Notes: a model not told the origin generated them from the letters alone. 64,000 nucleotides of DNA from Streptomyces ochraceiscleroticus (GCF_000720485.1 NZ_JOAX01000004.1:186001-250000); one strand, 5' to 3'. Positions 52,101-60,044 are shown, counted from the stretch's first letter. A program made the numbers and translations.

Positions 52101-52199
52101 TCAGTCCTGGTCCGGGATGTCGATCATCAGTGCGTACTCGGGAAGCTCCTCGGTGACCTGCTCGATGTCCGTACCTGTCTGGATGTCCTGGTTCTCCAT
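52101..52199 (-). CDS. Candidate RiPP precursor peptide, 32 aa
   Basis: ATG 52199 has GGAGG exactly 5 bp upstream, the best ribosome site in the area; an in-frame ATG at 52211 has none. The peptide starts MENQDIQTGTDIEQVTEELP and ends EYALMIDIPDQD. It is strongly acidic, contains no Cys, Ser, Lys, Arg or His, and has Thr only in the first 16 residues. The leader may be the Thr/Glu part and the core the hydrophobic-acidic end. It is the first gene of the operon with HExxH, YcaO, methyltransferase and PhyH enzymes, which makes it the natural substrate. Too short for homology by eye. Confidence 0.65.
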   Translation of the reverse strand: MENQDIQTGTDIEQVTEELPEYALMIDIPDQD

Positions 52200-52655
52200 G
52201 CGGTCCTCCATGCTGATCTGGTTGCGGGCCCGCCGTCCGAGGACCGGACCTGACGGGTTATCAATGGCAGCCGCGCATGTTCCGTCTTGTGCGGACCCTT
52301 CAGGACTACCGCAGGACCACCCCCCACACCATCGCGCCCTCTCCACCGCGCCGGGAAACCGGCCATCGGGGGACTCTCATGCGCCCGCGGCCGTCGCCGT
52401 ACACCCTCGCGGGCTCAGAACGCCTGCAGTGTCGAGGAGTCAGGGTCCGACGGCGGAGAACAACTGCGGTTTTCGGTGAGTGGGGAATCGCGTGGGGCGT
52501 TGCGAACATGTCCGATAACCCCATCAGACAAATTCCGTGTGCGCCGCTCTGCGCCCCACCATGCTGCCGATCATCAGGCAGACATGGTTGTTCCCCCGGA
52601 ACGAGGCAGCGAGCATGGGCGGGCATTTTCTCCACGCCCTGGAGGAACTTCAGCC
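52200..52655. other. Divergent promoter region between peptide operon and glycosyltransferase operon
   Basis: No gene recognised in this roughly 450-bp gap. It must hold the start signals for both the leftward peptide operon and the rightward sugar/sulfotransferase genes. An AT-richer stretch (TTGCGAACATGTCCGATAAC at about 52499) may be part of the rightward promoter, but no clear -35/-10 pair with standard spacing is seen. Confidence 0.4.
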
Positions 52656-53801
52656 ATGCGGATCGCCTATCTGCACTCCGGCAGCATCCCTTCGATCTAC
52701 GCCAATGGCATCCACGTCATGCGGATGTGCGATGCCTTCACCGATGCGGGGCACGAGGTCGTGCTGTACGCCCTGCCGGGAACGGCCCCCGCCGAGGACG
52801 TCCACGGCTACTACGGCACCCGCAACCGCTTCGCGGTGCGGACCGTTGCACAGACCCCCCTGCCGGGCCTCGGCGTGTGGTCACGCGCCGGGCGGGTCCG
52901 GGCCGATCTCCGTCGCCAGGGCCTGCCCGATCTGTTGTACGGGCGTGACCTGCGCGCCCTGCTCGCCTGCTCCGACCTGGCCCCGCTCGTGTACGAGACT
53001 CATCTGCTGTGGTCCAGCCCGGCAGCCCGGGGCATCGAACGCCTGCTCCTGCGCCGCCGCAACCTCCGCCGCGTGGTGTTCGTGTCCCAAGCGCTCGCGG
53101 ACGACTACCGTCTCGCCTTTCCGCGCCTCGGTTCCCTGCGCGGTACCGACCTGGTCACCGCCCATGACTGTGCCGATCCCGTCCCGGACAACGGCCCCGT
53201 CGCCCAACTTCCGGGGCGCACGCAGGCGTTGAAGATCGGTTATGTCGGCCATCTCTACCCCGGACGCGGCACGGATGTCATCCTCGACCTCGCCGAGCGT
53301 CTGCCCGACGCCGACTTCCACCTTGTCGGTGGCACCGCGGCTGACCGGGCGCACTGGCAGAGCCGGAGCCGACTGCCCCACGTCCACTTCCACGGCCATC
53401 TTCCGCCAGCCGCAATCGCCCCCTATCACCGGGCGTTCGACATCGTCCTGGCGCCCTATCAGCGCAAGGCGTACTGCGCCGGGGGCGTCGGTGAGATCAG
53501 CCGATGGGTGTCACCGATGAAGCTCTTCGAATACATGGCGTACGGCAAGGCAGTCATCGCCTCGGATCTGCCCGTACTGCGGGAGGTCCTCACCGACGGA
53601 GTCAACTGCCTGCTGTGTCCTCCGGACTCCACCGAGGCGTGGGCGGCCGCTGTGAAACGACTCGCCGGCGACCCCGGCCTGCGCGTCGCCCTCGGCAACG
53701 AGGCACGGCGTCAGATGCTCCAACACCACACCTGGCGGGCCCGCGCGCAACAGGTACTGTCCGGCATGCCCGGTCACCCCGTCGCCGTCGGTGAGTGCTG
53801 A
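52656..53801 (+). CDS. Glycosyltransferase family 4
   Basis: 381 aa from ATG 52656 (GGAGGA site). N-terminal MRIAYLHSGSIPSIYANGIH and CDAFTDAGHEVVLYALPG form the acceptor Rossmann domain. The C-terminal GT-B donor domain is LKIGYVGHLYPGRGTDVILD, FHGHLPPAAIAPYHRAFDIV and SPMKLFEYMAYGKAVIASDL with the conserved Glu contacting the nucleotide sugar. Retaining GT4 enzymes build glycoconjugates. The stop overlaps the epimerase start (TGATG), so sugar synthesis and transfer are coupled. Confidence 0.93.
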   Translation: MRIAYLHSGSIPSIYANGIHVMRMCDAFTDAGHEVVLYALPGTAPAEDVHGYYGTRNRFAVRTVAQTPLPGLGVWSRAGRVRADLRRQGLPDLLYGRDLRALLACSDLAPLVYETHLLWSSPAARGIERLLLRRRNLRRVVFVSQALADDYRLAFPRLGSLRGTDLVTAHDCADPVPDNGPVAQLPGRTQALKIGYVGHLYPGRGTDVILDLAERLPDADFHLVGGTAADRAHWQSRSRLPHVHFHGHLPPAAIAPYHRAFDIVLAPYQRKAYCAGGVGEISRWVSPMKLFEYMAYGKAVIASDLPVLREVLTDGVNCLLCPPDSTEAWAAAVKRLAGDPGLRVALGNEARRQMLQHHTWRARAQQVLSGMPGHPVAVGEC

Positions 53802-54808
53802 TGCGGGCGGTGGTGACAGGAGCCGCCGGATTCATCGGCTCCCATCTGTGCGCGCACCTTCTCGCCGCCGGCGACACCGTCCTCGGCATCGACGCGCTCA
53901 CCGAGTTCTACGAACCGGCTCTCAAGGTACGGAATCTGCGCACCCTCATCGCCCACCCCGCGTTCAGCTTCCACCGGGCCGACCTGCTGGAGACCGACCT
54001 CGCCCCGCTGCTCGCCGACGCGGAGGTCGTCTATCACCTGGCAGGCCAGCCCGGTGTGCGGCCCTCCTGGGGCTCGGAGTTCGGTCTCTACGCCCGACGC
54101 AACCTGCTGGCCACCCAGGTACTGCTGGAGGCCCTGCGGAACCGGCACCGCAGCCGTCCGCTGCGCAAGCTCGTCCACACCTCCAGCTCCTCGGTGTACG
54201 GAGACGCGCCGACCTTCCCTACTCATGAGACGGTCCTCCCGAAGCCGGTGTCACCGTACGGCGTCACCAAGCTTGCGGCCGAGCATCTCTGCGAGCTCTA
54301 CCGTTCCGCCCATGATCTGCCCAGCGTCTCGCTCCGCCTGTTCTCCGTGTACGGGCCCCGCCAGCGGCCCGACATGGCCTTCGTCCGGCTGGTCACGGCG
54401 GCCCGCACCGGCGAGGCGTTCCCGCTGTACGGCGACGGCGAGCAGACCCGCGACTTCACGTATGTACGCGACGTCGTCACCGCCCTGCGCGACGCGGCCC
54501 GCTCGGACTTCACCGGGGTGGCGAACCTCGGGGGTGGCTCCCCGGTCTCCATGAAGCAGGCGGTGGCGGCCGTCGAGCAGCTCATCGGCCCGGTCACCAT
54601 CGAGCTGAGCCCCGCCGGCCCGGGCGAGGCCCGCCATACCGGGGCCGACATCTCCCTCGCCGCCCGCGCCTTCGGCTATCGACCTCGCACCGAGCTGCAC
54701 GAGGGACTGGCCGCCATGGCCCGGTACGCGGCCACCGAACGGCCGGCCGGCCCTGACGGCCCCCGCTCCCCCACACCACTCGCCGTCCGACGAGGAGACA
54801 CGCCGTGA
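53801..54808 (+). CDS. NAD-dependent sugar epimerase/dehydratase (extended SDR)
   Basis: 335 aa from ATG 53801 (GTG 53795 also possible). The NAD fold is RAVVTGAAGFIGSHLCAHLL, with VVYHLAGQPGVRPSWGSEFG, the catalytic Ser/Tyr/Lys in HTSSSSVYGD and SPYGVTKLAAEHLCELY, and RLFSVYGPRQRPDMAFVRLV. It is similar to UDP-glucuronate/GDP-mannose-type epimerases. The probable role is to make the nucleotide sugar for the glycosyltransferase encoded just upstream. Confidence 0.93.
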   Translation: MRAVVTGAAGFIGSHLCAHLLAAGDTVLGIDALTEFYEPALKVRNLRTLIAHPAFSFHRADLLETDLAPLLADAEVVYHLAGQPGVRPSWGSEFGLYARRNLLATQVLLEALRNRHRSRPLRKLVHTSSSSVYGDAPTFPTHETVLPKPVSPYGVTKLAAEHLCELYRSAHDLPSVSLRLFSVYGPRQRPDMAFVRLVTAARTGEAFPLYGDGEQTRDFTYVRDVVTALRDAARSDFTGVANLGGGSPVSMKQAVAAVEQLIGPVTIELSPAGPGEARHTGADISLAARAFGYRPRTELHEGLAAMARYAATERPAGPDGPRSPTPLAVRRGDTP

Positions 54809-55407
54809 GCGCCGCAACGCCCCGCCCCAAGGTCTTCGGCATCGGCCTGTCGCGCACCGGTACCCGCTCGCTGAGCGCGGCACTGCGCACACTCGGCTTC
54901 GACGTCGCCCATTACCCGAGCGATCCGGCCACCCACCAGGCTTTGCTGGCCGGTACCGCCCGCTTCCCGCTGCTCGACCGGCGGGACGGGATCACCGACA
55001 TCACCGTCGTGCCGTACTACGAGGAGCTCGACCTCGCCTGGCCGGGCGCCAAGTTCATCCTGACCGTGCGGGACGAGGACAGCTGGCTCCGCTCCTGCCG
55101 AGCGCACTGGCAGCGCCCGACGGCGAGCAAAGGCGACCGGGGCGAGAATTACCCGGACCTCCAGCGTTTCCTACGCGCCGCCGTCTACGGCTGCCTCGAC
55201 TTCGACGCCGGCCGGTTCGCGCGGGTCCACCGCCGCCACATCGAGCAGGTGCGCCGCTACTTCAAGGGCCGCGACAGCGATCTGCTGGTCCTCGACATCG
55301 TCGGCGGCGAGGGCTATGAACGGCTCGCCCCCTTTCTCGGCGTCGAGACGCCCGGCGGCCCCTTCCCCCATGTCAACTGCGCGGGAACCGTGGCCGGGGC
55401 GACATGA
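54805..55407 (+). CDS. Sulfotransferase-like P-loop protein
   Basis: 200 aa starting at GTG 54805, overlapping the epimerase stop. KVFGIGLSRTGTRSLSAALR is the 5'-phosphosulfate loop of the Sulfotransfer_4 family. FILTVRDEDSWLRSCRAHW contains the 3'-phosphate-binding Arg/Ser region, and LLVLDIVGGEGYERLAPFLG is the usual end. Family members are predicted PAPS-dependent sulfotransferases, few of them characterised. It is homologous to the C-terminal half of the next protein, suggesting duplication. Confidence 0.88.
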   Translation: MSAATPRPKVFGIGLSRTGTRSLSAALRTLGFDVAHYPSDPATHQALLAGTARFPLLDRRDGITDITVVPYYEELDLAWPGAKFILTVRDEDSWLRSCRAHWQRPTASKGDRGENYPDLQRFLRAAVYGCLDFDAGRFARVHRRHIEQVRRYFKGRDSDLLVLDIVGGEGYERLAPFLGVETPGGPFPHVNCAGTVAGAT

Positions 55408-56819
55408 CCGGCGCGATCCGTACCCTGAGCGGCGACTGGTCTCCACCGGGCGGGCGGCCGGTCGAACTGGTGCTGCGTACGCTCGGCGAGCGCACCACGA
55501 GCCTGGCGCTCGGTCTCGCGATCCGGCACATCCGCCCCCGCAAGGTCCACGTCGTGGAGAACATCCGCCCACTCGCCCGGGCCGTCGACCGGCAGGTCCA
55601 CATCGACCACGGCGACGCCTCGCACATCGTGTATGTCGACGCGGACAGCCTGATCCTGGAAGACCTGCGGCCCTTCCTGGACGCGAACGACCTGGCGTAC
55701 GTCGACTGCTACGTACGGGACCGTTTCCGCGGCCGGGTCCACTGTGGGGTGCACATCGCCCGGGCCGACCTGGTCCGGGCGATGCGCGAGGTGGACGTGG
55801 CCGCCGAATCCGCCTGGGCGGGCCGGGGGCCGGTCCTGCGCCCCGAAGCCTTCAGGCGCCACCTCGCACTGCGCCACCTCCAGCCCGACGTACAGCTGAA
55901 GACCTTCCACATCCTGCACGATCATTTCCAGCACCACACCGACGTCTTCGCCAAATACGCACTGCGTGAGGTACGCAGTCGCACCGCGTGGAGCCGGGCC
56001 GTGCTGGAGGAGGCCATGCCGGGATGGGGGAACGAGCCGGACTTCGACCTCGGGCGGGAGGCCGTCCGCCACACGCGCGCCGCGGTGCCCGCCGACGTGC
56101 CCCCTCGAGCGCTCGCCCGGTACCTCGAAAGCCTGTCGCGGCCGGCGGCCGATGCGGTCGCCCGGCTCGGCCTGCCCGCGCTTCCGCCCCTTACCCCGGC
56201 CGAGGTCCGGACGGCCGTTGCCGGCAACCCCCTGGCCCTCGGCCCGGCACCCCGGAGGCCCAAGGTCTTCTGCCTCGGACCGCCCGGTACGGGGGTCCGC
56301 AGCCTGGTCGCGGCGCTGCACGAGATCGGCCACGATCTCGCGCACTATCCGCTCGGCGCAGACGACCTCGCCGCCCTGCGCCGCAGGGACGGCGCCTTTC
56401 CCGCACTCGACCACTATGACGGCCTCACCAGCAGCTACGCCCTGCCGTCCTTGCCGGCGCTGGACGCCCGCCACCCGGGAGCCCGGTTCATCCTCACCGC
56501 ACGGCCCACCGAGGACTGGCTGCGTACTGCGGAACGGCTGTGGCGCACACCCTGGCCTGCCGGGGCGCCGCGGGCCGAGCGGGCGGCTCACGAAGAAGTG
56601 GCGAGCCTGTTCCGCGAGTGGTTCGACTGCGGCAACACCTTCGACAGCGAGCGGCTGGCAGAAAGCTACAACAATCAACAGAAGCTTGTGCGCGCCTACT
56701 TCGCTGACCGCCCCGGCGACCTGCTGACGGTGGATCTCACGGCCGGTGACGGCTGGGAGCGGCTCGCTCCCTTCCTCGGTCACCCGGTTCCGTCCCGGCC
56801 CTTCCCTCATGTGCGATGA
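55404..56819 (+). CDS. Two-domain protein: glycosyltransferase-like plus sulfotransferase-like
   Basis: 471 aa. Residues of about 1-180 look like a GT-A nucleotide-sugar domain (RKVHVVENIRPLARAV, DASHIVYVDADSLILEDLRP with a DxD motif, FHILHDHFQHH). Residues of about 285-471 repeat the sulfotransferase fold of the preceding gene (KVFCLGPPGTGVRSLVAALH, FILTARPTEDWLRTAERLW, LLTVDLTAGDGWERLAPFLG). The P-loop is altered (PPGTGVRS), so sulfotransferase activity may be weakened. The start overlaps the previous stop. Fusion suggests sugar transfer followed by sulfation on the same product. Confidence 0.75.
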   Translation: MTGAIRTLSGDWSPPGGRPVELVLRTLGERTTSLALGLAIRHIRPRKVHVVENIRPLARAVDRQVHIDHGDASHIVYVDADSLILEDLRPFLDANDLAYVDCYVRDRFRGRVHCGVHIARADLVRAMREVDVAAESAWAGRGPVLRPEAFRRHLALRHLQPDVQLKTFHILHDHFQHHTDVFAKYALREVRSRTAWSRAVLEEAMPGWGNEPDFDLGREAVRHTRAAVPADVPPRALARYLESLSRPAADAVARLGLPALPPLTPAEVRTAVAGNPLALGPAPRRPKVFCLGPPGTGVRSLVAALHEIGHDLAHYPLGADDLAALRRRDGAFPALDHYDGLTSSYALPSLPALDARHPGARFILTARPTEDWLRTAERLWRTPWPAGAPRAERAAHEEVASLFREWFDCGNTFDSERLAESYNNQQKLVRAYFADRPGDLLTVDLTAGDGWERLAPFLGHPVPSRPFPHVR

Positions 56820-56824
56820 CCGGG

Positions 56825-57269
56825 CGGCGGCATGCACGAGATCGTCACCGCCTCGGGGCCGGCCAAGGGTGATGTTCTCGCAGGCGGCCATCGGCCGCTT
56901 CGTGTAGTCCTGCGGCACCAGGCCACTCTGCTCGCCAAGTCCTTCTGGGGCGGCCACGACCTGTCCGGCGGTCAGTGGCAGCGGCTCGCCGTCGCGCGGG
57001 CCTGCTACCGCCGGGCGACCGTCCTCGTCCTCGACGAGCCCACCTCGGCCATGGACCCACGCGCGGAACACCAGGTGATCAGCCGCTTCAAGGAGCTCGC
57101 CCGGGGACGCGCCGCCGTGTTCGTCACCCACAACTTCATCAACACGCGTATCGCCGACCGCATCGTCGTCCTCGCATGCGGCCGGATCGAAGAAGAGGGC
57201 ACGTTCGACGAACTCATCCGCCGGGGCGGCCTGTTCGCCGAGCTGCATCGGCTCTCCCAGGACCGCTGA
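56825..57269 (+). pseudogene. ABC-transporter ATPase remnant with an inverted internal segment
   Basis: From about 56925 to 57269 the plus strand encodes the second half of an exporter-type ATPase: TLLAKSFWGGHDLSGGQWQR, VLVLDEPTSAMDPRAEHQVI and FVTHNFINTRIADRIVVLAC. Directly upstream, at about 56830-56925, the minus strand reads GLVPQDYTKRPMAACENITL followed by GRPRGGDDLV, which is the Q-loop region of the same protein type. The Q-loop block is thus inverted relative to the rest, and Walker A and the membrane domain are missing. The gene cannot make a working transporter. Confidence 0.8.
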
Positions 57270-57326
57270 CCGGATGGATCACCGAAGGGCAAAGACGAAT
57301 CGCCCAGGGACAAGGGAGGCAGAACA

Positions 57327-58190
57327 GTGGCTCGTGGCGGACGCCTCAATCAGGATGTGGCCTTCATCTTCGGAGCAGGGCACTCCGGCACCACGCTGCT
57401 CGGACTGTTACTCGGCGCCCATCCCCGGATCTGCTTCGCGGGAGAGGCATGGAACAGCACCCGCCTGGGCTCCCGAACCGACCGGGGCAGAGTCCTCGGC
57501 TGCAATTTCTGCACCGCCGACTGTCCGGTGTGGTCGGACTCGCACGCCGATGACAGCCCCGACGTGTACGAAATGCTCGCCCGCCGTACGGGCCGCCGTT
57601 TCGCCGTCGACTCGACCAAGGCAGTCGCATGGGTCGACCAGCAGGAGAGTGCGCTGCTCTCGACCGTGCGCCGGCACCTGATCGTGCTGCTGCGTGACGG
57701 CCGGGCCGTGGTCAACTCCGGCCTGCGCAAGTATCCCGACGCCACACCGGAAGTACTCACCACGGAGTGGGTCGCTCAGATGCGCCGGACCGAAGACCTC
57801 GCCACTCGCTGGCCGGGCACCGTGACGCGGGTGCACTACGAAGACCTCGCCGAGCGCACCGAGGACACTCTGCGGGCCCTGGCAGCCTCCCTCGGCCTGG
57901 AGTTCGTCCCCGCGATGCTCGACCCCTGGCACAGCGAACAGCACCCGCTGGGCGGAAACGAGGGGACCCAGTTCCTCGTCGCTCGCGCACGCGCCGCCCG
58001 CGCCCCGGCCGGTCCTGGCCTGCCACCGCCCCCGGACACCGCCGGCCTGGAACCGAGCAAGCGCGGTTACTACCGTGACCACCCGCCGGCGGTCGTCCTG
58101 GACACGCGCTGGCGCGAGGAGATGTCCCCGACTGCCCTCGCAGTTTTCGAGACGATCGGGGGCGATACCAACATCCCGTACGCCCGCTGA
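57327..58190 (+). CDS. Sulfotransferase
   Basis: 287 aa from GTG 57327 (GGGAGG site). FIFGAGHSGTTLLGLLLGAH (residues of about 12-31) is the phosphosulfate-binding loop. HLIVLLRDGRAVVNSGLRKY carries the 3'-phosphate-binding Arg/Ser, and VTRVHYEDLAERTEDTLRAL resembles the dimerisation region. CNFCTADCPVW is an unusual Cys cluster near residue 60 that could bind metal or form disulfides. It is the third sulfotransferase-type domain within 3.4 kb, consistent with sulfated glycosylated products. Confidence 0.9.
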   Translation: MARGGRLNQDVAFIFGAGHSGTTLLGLLLGAHPRICFAGEAWNSTRLGSRTDRGRVLGCNFCTADCPVWSDSHADDSPDVYEMLARRTGRRFAVDSTKAVAWVDQQESALLSTVRRHLIVLLRDGRAVVNSGLRKYPDATPEVLTTEWVAQMRRTEDLATRWPGTVTRVHYEDLAERTEDTLRALAASLGLEFVPAMLDPWHSEQHPLGGNEGTQFLVARARAARAPAGPGLPPPPDTAGLEPSKRGYYRDHPPAVVLDTRWREEMSPTALAVFETIGGDTNIPYAR

Positions 58191-58246
58191 TCCACCTGCC
58201 CCGGGGAGCGGCCGGCGAAGTTCTAAGCGATCCAACGAGGCTGCAC

Positions 58247-58492
58247 ATGATGAACGTGCTCGCGAAGGGGAGCGACATGGCCTGCTCAGCAACGTACGAG
58301 GGCCTCGGCGTGACCAAGACCAACGCCTCGCGCCACCTCCGCATCTTGCGGGAGGCCGGCCTCGTGTGGCGCTCTCAGCGCGGCCGCCAGCTCTATGTGC
58401 GACTGCGCAGAGCTGAATTGGAACAAAGATTCCCCGGACACCTCCAAGGAATCTTGACCAACACGGACGATGGTTCGGCGGTGAGCCAGTAA
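58247..58492 (+). pseudogene. Truncated ArsR-family regulator
   Basis: An 81-aa frame holding only the recognition half of an ArsR winged HTH: LGVTKTNASRHLRILREAGL, VWRSQRGRQLYVRLRRAELE and RFPGHLQGIL. The first helices and the usual N-terminal 40 residues are absent, replaced by sequence without family resemblance. It is cut on the other side by an IS remnant. A short functional protein cannot be ruled out, but loss by IS activity is more likely. Confidence 0.65.
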
Positions 58493-58494
58493 GC

Positions 58495-58795
58495 CTTCAT
58501 TACACGGGCCGCGGTGGCGTTGGCCGGCGGTGGAGTTCTGGACGTCGGCCGCGGTGACCAGCACCGCCAGCAGCAGGCCAAGGGGGTCGGTAATGGTGCT
58601 GCGATTGTGGCCCACGCTTTTCTTGCCCACGTCGATACCTGGTTCGTGGCGGGGACGCTGGTGGAGGTCTTGACGCTCTGCGCGAAGATGCCGTCCTTTT
58701 GCCACTTGGCGAAGTAGCCGCGGACCGTCCGGTGGGGCGGAAAGTCCTGCGGGAGACAGGCCCATTGGCAGCCCGTGCGCTCCACATGGGGTGAT
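58495..58795 (-). pseudogene. IS5-type transposase remnant
   Basis: The minus strand reads GCQWACLPQDFPPHRTVRGY and FAKWQKDGIFAQSVKTSTSV, then in another frame GIDVGKKSVGHNRSTITDPL and GLLLAVLVTAADVQNSTAGQ. This is the middle of an IS5-group DDE transposase with about 30 residues deleted before SVKTSTSV and a frameshift after it. No ends are recognisable. It is unrelated in sequence to the three elements at 3.9-11 kb. Confidence 0.8.
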
Positions 58796-58801
58796 TGGCG
58801 A

Positions 58802-59611
58802 TCAGCCGATGGGGGACGACTCGGTCGTGTCGCGGTTTCGCACTGGCCGGGCAGGTGAAGAGCCCGGCTCAGCCCAGGGCGGACGGGGGAAGGGGCCGGT
58901 CTCCGCCGGACCGTTGATGATCTGTGCGGCGAGATCGATGAGTTTCTGCCGGTGGGCGCGGGCGTGACGGCGCATCCGGTCGAAGGCGTCGGCGGGAACC
59001 GTGCGGAGGCGTTCGGCCAGGATGCCTTTGGCCTGCTCGATGAGGATGCGGGAGCGGAGCGCGGCCTCCAGATGAGCGTTGTGTTCCTGCGCTTCGCGCA
59101 AGGCACGGTGATGAGACAGACCGAGGGCAGCAGCATCGGCCAATGCCTGACAGGCGTCCACGGCGGCCGGGGGGAGGCTTTGGTGCCGGTGGAAGAGGCT
59201 GAGCGCGCCGAAGGTGTGGTCGCGGTGGCGGACCGGTAGCGCCGTGACGGCACTGAAACCGCAGACCAGGGCATGCGGGGTGAAATGAGGCCAGCGGACA
59301 CGGGAGTGCGGATGGAGCAATAGCAGGTCGAGGTGACGCCGGCCGCTGCGCACCGTATCCAGGCAGGGGCCTTCCGTATGTTCGATCTGCAGTCGGACGA
59401 GTTGGCGGACCACGTCATCGGAGGCGTCCATGTGCGGGAACTGGCCCTGACGATCGGCCAGGAGGACGCCGCCGGCCGGGGCGCCGGACAGGCGCAGGCT
59501 GTGCCCGGTGAGGCGTGCGACGGCCTGGGCCGGCCCCTCGCCGGGGCCCGGGGAGCCCGCCAGCTCCAGCAGGACCCCTGATAGAGCGGGCCCGTGGCAA
59601 GGATCTGGCAT
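58802..59611 (-). CDS. GAF and ANTAR domain protein (RNA-binding antiterminator type)
   Basis: 269 aa. A GAF-like sensor spans residues of about 20-170 (GGVLLADRQGQFPHMDASDD, GPCLDTVRSGRRHLDLLLLH, TALPVRHRDHTFGALSLFH). The C-terminal ANTAR helix bundle is ALRSRILIEQAKGILAERLR then TVPADAFDRMRRHARAHRQK. ANTAR domains bind dual-hairpin RNA to prevent termination. A Pro/Arg tail of about 35 residues follows. It is a stand-alone gene; no target RNA structure is evident nearby. Confidence 0.9.
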   Translation of the reverse strand: MPDPCHGPALSGVLLELAGSPGPGEGPAQAVARLTGHSLRLSGAPAGGVLLADRQGQFPHMDASDDVVRQLVRLQIEHTEGPCLDTVRSGRRHLDLLLLHPHSRVRWPHFTPHALVCGFSAVTALPVRHRDHTFGALSLFHRHQSLPPAAVDACQALADAAALGLSHHRALREAQEHNAHLEAALRSRILIEQAKGILAERLRTVPADAFDRMRRHARAHRQKLIDLAAQIINGPAETGPFPRPPWAEPGSSPARPVRNRDTTESSPIG

Positions 59612-59933
59612 CGCACTTCCCCTTCGTTGGCATGGCTGGACACCAGTCGTGGCTGCGGTGTCCCGGCCCGAGTGCCCATGGCGGGCCGCACAACACTGCT
59701 CAAGGGGTGCATGGGCGACTGGGTGCGCGCTTCACGTGCGCCCGATGCAGAGCGTGTGCGCCTCCTGTGAACAGAGAGGGTGGAGGGGCCTGAGGTACAT
59801 CGGACCCGGCACTCGAGTGGACGCGCGGTGTGTTCTTCGCGGTTTTGGCGACCGGCGGCTGCGCTCTGGCGGGAATGTGCCCGCTCATCGATCAGGTGAG
59901 AGGGCTCGAGCCGCGTAGGAGCGGCGTTACCGA
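59612..59933. other. Intergenic between GAF-ANTAR gene and tRNA
   Basis: No gene seen. It should contain the leftward promoter of the GAF-ANTAR gene and any tRNA promoter, but I see no clear -35/-10 pair. Confidence 0.3.
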
Positions 59934-60007
59934 AGCGGGGTGGACCAGCTCGGTAGCTCGCTGGGCTCATAACCCAGAGGTCGCAGGTTCACATCCTGTC
60001 CCCGCTA
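59934..60007 (+). tRNA. tRNA-fMet-like gene, anticodon CAT, with atypical positions
   Basis: A 74-nt cloverleaf. Acceptor GCGGGG (59935-59940) pairs with CCCCGC (60000-60005). The anticodon stem-loop CTGGGCTCATAACCCAG has the three G-C pairs of initiator tRNAs and anticodon CAT. Three positions differ from the usual actinobacterial initiator. Base 1 is A facing T72, so the initiator-specific mismatch is lost. The D-stem reads GGACC for GGAGC (C12 against C23). The T-loop reads TTCACAT, losing conserved A58. No CCA is encoded. It may be a poorly functional or pseudo-tRNA copy. Confidence 0.8.
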
Positions 60008-60014
60008 CTCATCT

Positions 60015-60044
60015 CCGGCCCCTCGACACTCGTCGAGGGGCCGG
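60015..60044 (+). terminator. Perfect stem-loop after the tRNA
   Basis: CCGGCCCCTCGAC at 60015-60027 pairs fully with GTCGAGGGGCCGG at 60032-60044 (13 bp, ACTC loop), 7 bp after the tRNA end. Confidence 0.85.

Noticed and set aside
52287..52655. N-terminal extension of the glycosyltransferase to 52287
   Set aside because: The GT4 fold begins at MRIAYLHSG (ATG 52656, GGAGGA site); the upstream 123 codons show no family resemblance.
58802..59611. Riboswitch or ANTAR target hairpins near the GAF-ANTAR gene
   Set aside because: No paired hexanucleotide hairpins typical of ANTAR targets were recognised by eye around the gene.
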